Part shown: positions 60,826 through 64,000 of the stretch, piece after piece | Layout of the letters: each line of letters opens with the position of its first letter | Position numbering within the stretch: the first letter of the stretch is position 1 | NCBI GenBank assembly: GCA_050012375.1 | Contig: JBEKHH010000011.1 | Location: forward strand, 32,368-96,367 | DNA length: 64,000 nucleotides | Direction of reading: 5' to 3' | Source: PALSA-1353 sp050012375 | GTDB taxonomy: Bacteria > Planctomycetota > Phycisphaerae > Tepidisphaerales > Tepidisphaeraceae | Notes under the pieces: model-generated | The model's database searches: none | What the model saw: the letters and a program-made list of their open reading frames with translations, nothing else | What the model was told of the DNA's origin: nothing | Program-made: the position numbers and the translations under genes

Positions 60826-61668
60826 ATGAAAAAGGAATCGTGGGTTTTTGCGGGATTGCTGAGTGCCGGCGTGTTGGGTTTGCCGGCGTATGTGCAGGCC
60901 GGGACTGCGGGTAATGGCTGGGCGGAAAGGATAGCCGCCGCCAGGCAGGAAAAGGATGTCGATTTCAATGACATCCCGAAGGTCGTCCAGGATGCCGTCG
61001 TCACGGCATCCGGCGGCGCAAAGGTGCGTCACGTCACCCAATATGTAGACGTAGTGAACGGGAAATTGCACTATCACGTGGTCGCTGGCAATGGAGTCGT
61101 GCGTCAGACGTTCGTGCTCGATAAGGCTGGCAACCTCCTGATCACCAAGGATAAAATCGACTTCGGGAGCCTGCCCGACCAAGTGAAGGAAACCATGGGA
61201 AAGGAAGCCGGTCCCGGCAATATCCTCGACAGCGTTGAGAAAGCCAACGACCTCGTTAAGACCTACTACATCGGCACCACCATCCAGGGCAATGGCAGGA
61301 TTCCAGACAAAATCATTCGCGTCAGTGAAGACGGCAAGCTCATCAGCGGAATCCCCGAAGACGACATTCCGCTCACGAATGAAAAGGTCGTCCCGCAGTC
61401 ATATCGCGTCCTCCGCGCGGGAATCAAAACCGAGACGGTGAAGTTAGATGATCTGCCTGGTCCGGTGAAGGCGACGATCGGCGCGGACGCGGAGAGCGAT
61501 CCCGTCGACAGTGTCGTGCATATCCTGCCCGGCGTCGATGTACCGGACGCTTATGTCGCAACCGTCGGTAAAGGCGCGGACACGCAGCGGAAGATCTTCG
61601 TCGATGGCAATGGTGACGCGCTCGATGGCGTGGCGGAACTGCGTCCGTATATCAGAGGACATTATTAA
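60826..61668 (+). CDS. Secreted protein with three PepSY-like repeats
   Basis: The 280-residue protein has a signal peptide (WVFAGLLSAGVLGLPAYVQA). Three repeats of about 75 residues follow, each opening with a 'DxxPxxVxxxxxxxAG/A' helix and ending with a beta meander: DFNDIPKVVQDAVVTASGGA, FGSLPDQVKETMGKEAGPGN, LDDLPGPVKATIGADAESDP. This resembles PepSY/DUF2874-type domains, thought to be inhibitory or binding modules in the periplasm. No catalytic residues are evident. GAAGGGG lies 7 bp before the ATG. Longer upstream frames lack a signal and are rejected. It stands alone, with an IS66 remnant 80 bp downstream. Confidence 0.75.
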   Translation: MKKESWVFAGLLSAGVLGLPAYVQAGTAGNGWAERIAAARQEKDVDFNDIPKVVQDAVVTASGGAKVRHVTQYVDVVNGKLHYHVVAGNGVVRQTFVLDKAGNLLITKDKIDFGSLPDQVKETMGKEAGPGNILDSVEKANDLVKTYYIGTTIQGNGRIPDKIIRVSEDGKLISGIPEDDIPLTNEKVVPQSYRVLRAGIKTETVKLDDLPGPVKATIGADAESDPVDSVVHILPGVDVPDAYVATVGKGADTQRKIFVDGNGDALDGVAELRPYIRGHY

Positions 61669-61747
61669 GGAGTCATCTTGAATTATGTCCTTTCGATTTC
61701 CACATCCGCATATTCCAATCCTGGTGAGCGATGCCTACGCCGCACCG

Positions 61748-61970
61748 CTACCCTGACGGGACGGGATTCCGCCGCTTCCAGTAATCCGGCAGCCATTGCT
61801 CGATCTGGCTGATCGGCGTCACCGGCAGGTTGGTGAGCAACTGCGTCAGATATCGTTGCGGATCGATGCCGTGCCGACGACGGGTGCTGGTCGGGCTGGA
61901 AAGGACCGCCGCAGTCCGGCCGCCACGCTCGTTGCCGACGCATGACTCGGGGTCGATGTGGCTGGCTGGG
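61748..61970 (-). mobile_element. IS66 transposase C-terminal remnant (best preserved)
   Basis: The minus strand reads HIDPESCVGNERGGRTAAVL, SSPTSTRRRHGIDPQRYLTQ, LLTNLPVTPISQIEQWLPDY and WKRRNPVPSG-stop without interruption. It is the most complete copy of this end and gives the reference for the others. The 230 bp further along on the plus strand hold more debris, including homology to 12.1 kb. Confidence 0.7.
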
Positions 61971-62201
61971 CCTTCATCGTGTAACTCTTTCGTTCACTAC
62001 TCCCTGCCGGTCTTCCCGGCGCACTGAGCGGTGCGTCAACTGCGTCCTACCCCAAGCAATGCGGATGGCGGAGCGGTTACGATCGGTTGTTAGTTGATTC
62101 CAAACTGTGCCAAAGGGGGCTGGATCCATGGGCACTTGAGCAGGTCCCACCCCCTCCGGGCGCTTGGCGTTGATTGGGTTGGGGAATAGCAGGACCGCGG
62201 T

Positions 62202-62297
62202 GTGCGCCGTCTGCTCATCGAATCGCAACGGGCGGAAAAATGCTCCCGCAGGTGGGCAAAGCAGATTGCCGCAGGGATAACTGAAATCATAAAATGA
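62202..62297 (+). mobile_element. IS66 orf1-like remnant
   Basis: The plus strand reads VRRLLIESQRAEKCSRRWAK and then QIAAGITEIIK-stop. The first half matches RRLIESQRASG at 12.1 kb on the other strand, the HTH start of an IS66 orf1-like protein. It ends 4 bp before the HNH gene. Confidence 0.5.
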
Positions 62298-62301
62298 TGT
62301 C

Positions 62302-63063
62302 ATGCAGGTGGCTCCCGGTCACATTTATTACCGCAAGGCGAACTTTCATGCGACGGTGAGGCGGGTCACAAAAGTCGATGATGGTATTGTCCATTTCGAG
62401 ATCGTCTACGGCTCCCATCAGGTCATGCGACGGTCACCTCGATCTGGAACACAACAACTGAATAGATTTCGCCAATGGGTCACTGGGGAATTACCGCCCG
62501 ATTACGATTTTCATCGGCTTGATGGAGCCAAGATCGAACCCACCTACATCGTCCACGATTCTAACGGCAAACCACTGGTCAGGGCTTCTGAACGACAGAT
62601 TGGTCGATGGCAAAAGATGGGGTTGGACATCATTGGGGCAGGCAAGCAATACCGATTGCGTGACTGCGAGACCGAGAAGAAACTTCGGGACTTATGGCGT
62701 CAGCAACCCGATCAAAACCGCTACTTCTTGAGCATTAGGAACGAGAAGTGCTGCGTATGTGGCAAGGACTATGGTTTAACTCGTCACCACGTCCTGCCTC
62801 AAAGACACAAGAAGAAACTGCCGCTATGGATCAAGAAGTGGCTCAGCAATATCCTCTTCACCTGCTGGGACTGCCATCTCGCTTACGAGGCACAATCCTC
62901 CACGGAACCGATTTCATACAACCCGGATGACCCTGAAGGATACGTCCGGGCTTGGGAAGCCCATTTCCGCAGGACGATGCGGCCAAAATTCATTCCCGAC
63001 GGCTGGCATCTCTGCTGGTCCGATGTTGCGCCTATTCCGTTTAAGCCACTTCGTAGACCGTGA
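62302..63063 (+). CDS. HNH endonuclease-type protein
   Basis: The 253-residue protein has an HNH core at about 148-195: KCCVCGKDYGLTRHHVLP (Cys150, Cys153, His162-His163) and SNILFTCWDCHLAYE (Asn183, Cys188, Cys191, His192). These give the beta-beta-alpha-metal fold with a zinc knuckle. The N-terminal 145 residues resemble no domain I know (HIYYRKANFHATVRRVTKVD). HNH proteins cut DNA in restriction, homing and mobile-element systems. No partner methylase or intron is seen next to it. Transposon debris upstream leaves the start (ATG 62302) without a clear ribosome site. Confidence 0.78.
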   Translation: MQVAPGHIYYRKANFHATVRRVTKVDDGIVHFEIVYGSHQVMRRSPRSGTQQLNRFRQWVTGELPPDYDFHRLDGAKIEPTYIVHDSNGKPLVRASERQIGRWQKMGLDIIGAGKQYRLRDCETEKKLRDLWRQQPDQNRYFLSIRNEKCCVCGKDYGLTRHHVLPQRHKKKLPLWIKKWLSNILFTCWDCHLAYEAQSSTEPISYNPDDPEGYVRAWEAHFRRTMRPKFIPDGWHLCWSDVAPIPFKPLRRP

Positions 63064-63074
63064 CGGCTGTATAC

Positions 63075-63152
63075 CGTGATCTCCGCGCCACGCCCGACCG
63101 CTGCCCGGAATGCGAAACGATCCCGCCAAAAAAGGAAATACTTTCAAACTGA
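63075..63152 (+). pseudogene. Duplicated zinc-ribbon tail
   Basis: The plus strand reads DLRATPDRCPECETIPPKKE then ILSN-stop, nearly the same as the C-terminus of the next gene (DLRATPDRCPECGTIPPKKE then RLST). Only the last ~25 codons are present, right after the HNH stop codon. It is the remnant of a tandem copy, separated by ~54 bp from the intact gene. Confidence 0.65.
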
Positions 63153-63206
63153 ATCAGCACCGGATTTGCTCAAGCTGATCGACTGACACGCGGTACAATT
63201 CCAGCG

Positions 63207-63815
63207 ATGAAACGTTTCCGCCGATGGCTGTTCAACGGGCTTGCGGCGCTGTCACTGGTGCTGTGCATGGTGACCGCGGCGCTGTGGGCGCGAAGCTACT
63301 TTATCTATGAACACGTCGGGAGCGCCGTCTTGAGCCGGCGCGCTTCCCTGGTGGCATCATTCCAGGGGCAGTTGTACCTTGAGCATCATTCCTATTGGGA
63401 ATATTCCGGCGGATGGGAGTGGTATCGACAGCGAATTCGTCCCGGGGAGGAAGCCATCCAGGGGTCGCATGAACCTTCATGCGCCTGGCACGAATTCCTA
63501 GGATTCGGTGTCGGATCAGGCACGATCTACGCTTGGCCGGGTCATCTTTATCCTGGCGTGCCGATGCCTACCAACGTGGCCGACCCGCGCTTTTGGCGGA
63601 ACACGTTCACAGCATTGGCGGTGCCCTACTGGATAATCGTGGCATTGCTGGCCGCCGGACCATTCTGGTGGATGCACCAGAAGCGGCAACAACGCTGCGG
63701 ATCCCGGCCGGACGCGGCCATTTGCCGGCATTGCGGCTACGATCTACGTGCCACGCCTGACCGCTGTCCAGAATGCGGCACAATACCGCCCAAAAAGGAA
63801 AGACTTTCAACCTGA
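63207..63815 (+). CDS. Membrane protein with C-terminal zinc ribbon
   Basis: The 202-residue protein has two membrane helices (about 10-30, LAALSLVLCMVTAALWARSY; about 138-158, YWIIVALLAAGPFWW). An extracytoplasmic middle region between them is Trp- and Tyr-rich. A cytoplasmic zinc ribbon closes the protein: CRHCGYDLRATPDRCPECGT (about 172-191), with two CxxC pairs. This tail is a hallmark of many short membrane proteins in Phycisphaerae. Function unknown. A truncated copy of the tail lies just upstream. Confidence 0.8.
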   Translation: MKRFRRWLFNGLAALSLVLCMVTAALWARSYFIYEHVGSAVLSRRASLVASFQGQLYLEHHSYWEYSGGWEWYRQRIRPGEEAIQGSHEPSCAWHEFLGFGVGSGTIYAWPGHLYPGVPMPTNVADPRFWRNTFTALAVPYWIIVALLAAGPFWWMHQKRQQRCGSRPDAAICRHCGYDLRATPDRCPECGTIPPKKERLST

Positions 63816-63904
63816 ATGACAGCACGAATTCACCAGGCGCTTCACGTCACGCCAGCCATGCAGGCGGGGCTGACGGATCGCGAAGGAAAGAAACTTAACA
63901 ACGA

Positions 63905-64000
63905 ATGATCGCCCCCCTCGCAAAATTTATTGATTGGTCAGTTCTTCAGATGGCATACGCCGTTGTTGGGCTGAAACACGCGCCCAAGCCAAAATGGAAA
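63905..64000 (+). CDS. Possible gene start, cut by the window end
   Basis: An ATG begins MIAPLAKFIDWSVLQMAYAV and is open to the last base of the window (32 codons, in frame). There is no strong ribosome site (AGAAACTTAACAACG upstream) and no recognisable domain yet. Confidence 0.3.
   Translation, partial: MIAPLAKFIDWSVLQMAYAVVGLKHAPKPKWK

Noticed and set aside
62302..63063. Restriction-modification or homing system around the HNH gene
   Set aside because: No methylase, specificity subunit, intron or intein is visible beside it.

Overview
The window reads as chromosomal DNA of a planctomycete, most likely from the Phycisphaerae (Tepidisphaera/Humisphaera-like). This rests on several traits found together: many secreted proteins ending in PEP-CTERM tails, three proteins with the planctomycete 'LEPR-XLL' N-terminal motif, DUF1559-like pseudopilins starting GFTLVELLVVIGII, dockerin-like tails, and a small membrane protein with a C-terminal CxxCGYDL zinc ribbon. 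The organism is inferred, not proven.

Layout. 1-16.6 kb is a mixed region. It holds an ARPP-1 domain protein, a secreted six-hairpin-like protein, a class III-type sirtuin, a TPR/GT41 O-GlcNAc transferase broken by one amber codon, a 1,623-residue LEPR-XLL beta-propeller/lectin protein, a CcbP-like protein, a GYD protein, an SRPBCC protein and a PEP-CTERM protein. Between these genes lies decayed IS66-type transposon debris. 16.7-33.2 kb is a coherent carbohydrate locus: a GH94 phosphorylase resembling 1,2-beta-oligoglucan phosphorylase, a LacI regulator, a pseudopilin, a GH144-type endo-beta-1,2-glucanase, a PEP-CTERM protein, a second giant LEPR-XLL GH144 protein, and a sugar ABC importer (binding protein plus two permeases, no ATPase). 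A GH3 beta-glucosidase lies further on at 37.5 kb. I read this as a beta-1,2-glucan (sophorooligosaccharide) uptake and breakdown system. Two near-identical promoters with TTGACA-N16-GAAAAT overlapped by a LacI-type palindrome, plus a third operator, tie the GH94, LacI and PEP-CTERM genes together.

33.2-45.1 kb contains broken PEP-CTERM, MBL-fold and transposase pieces, a PilZ protein, an overlapping unit of unknown genes, the GH3 enzyme, a tyrosine phosphatase, a metalloprotease-like PEP-CTERM protein that runs into an IS5 remnant, and a GPH-family sugar:cation symporter. 45.1-58.4 kb is a second carbohydrate locus: a 1,160-residue protein of unknown family, a XylR-like (LacI-fold plus AraC-HTH) regulator, a second pseudopilin, two PEP-CTERM proteins, a TIM-barrel glycosidase and a LEPR-XLL GH16 glucanase. 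Three copies of a 31-bp composite site, each 26-27 bp upstream of a -10 box, lie before the pseudopilin and both PEP-CTERM genes and look like the XylR-like regulator's binding sites. 58.4-64 kb carries another copy of the IS66-derived element, a methyltransferase, a small protein, a PepSY-like secreted protein, an HNH nuclease and a zinc-ribbon membrane protein.

How the parts fit (inference): secreted or surface-held glucanases cut beta-glucans, oligosaccharides enter through the ABC importer or the GPH symporter, and GH94 phosphorolysis and GH3 hydrolysis release glucose-1-phosphate and glucose. Regulators respond to the incoming sugars. Five of the extracellular proteins share one C-terminal module (a DPI/WNG segment plus two dockerin-like helices), regardless of whether they use a PEP-CTERM or an LEPR-XLL signal.
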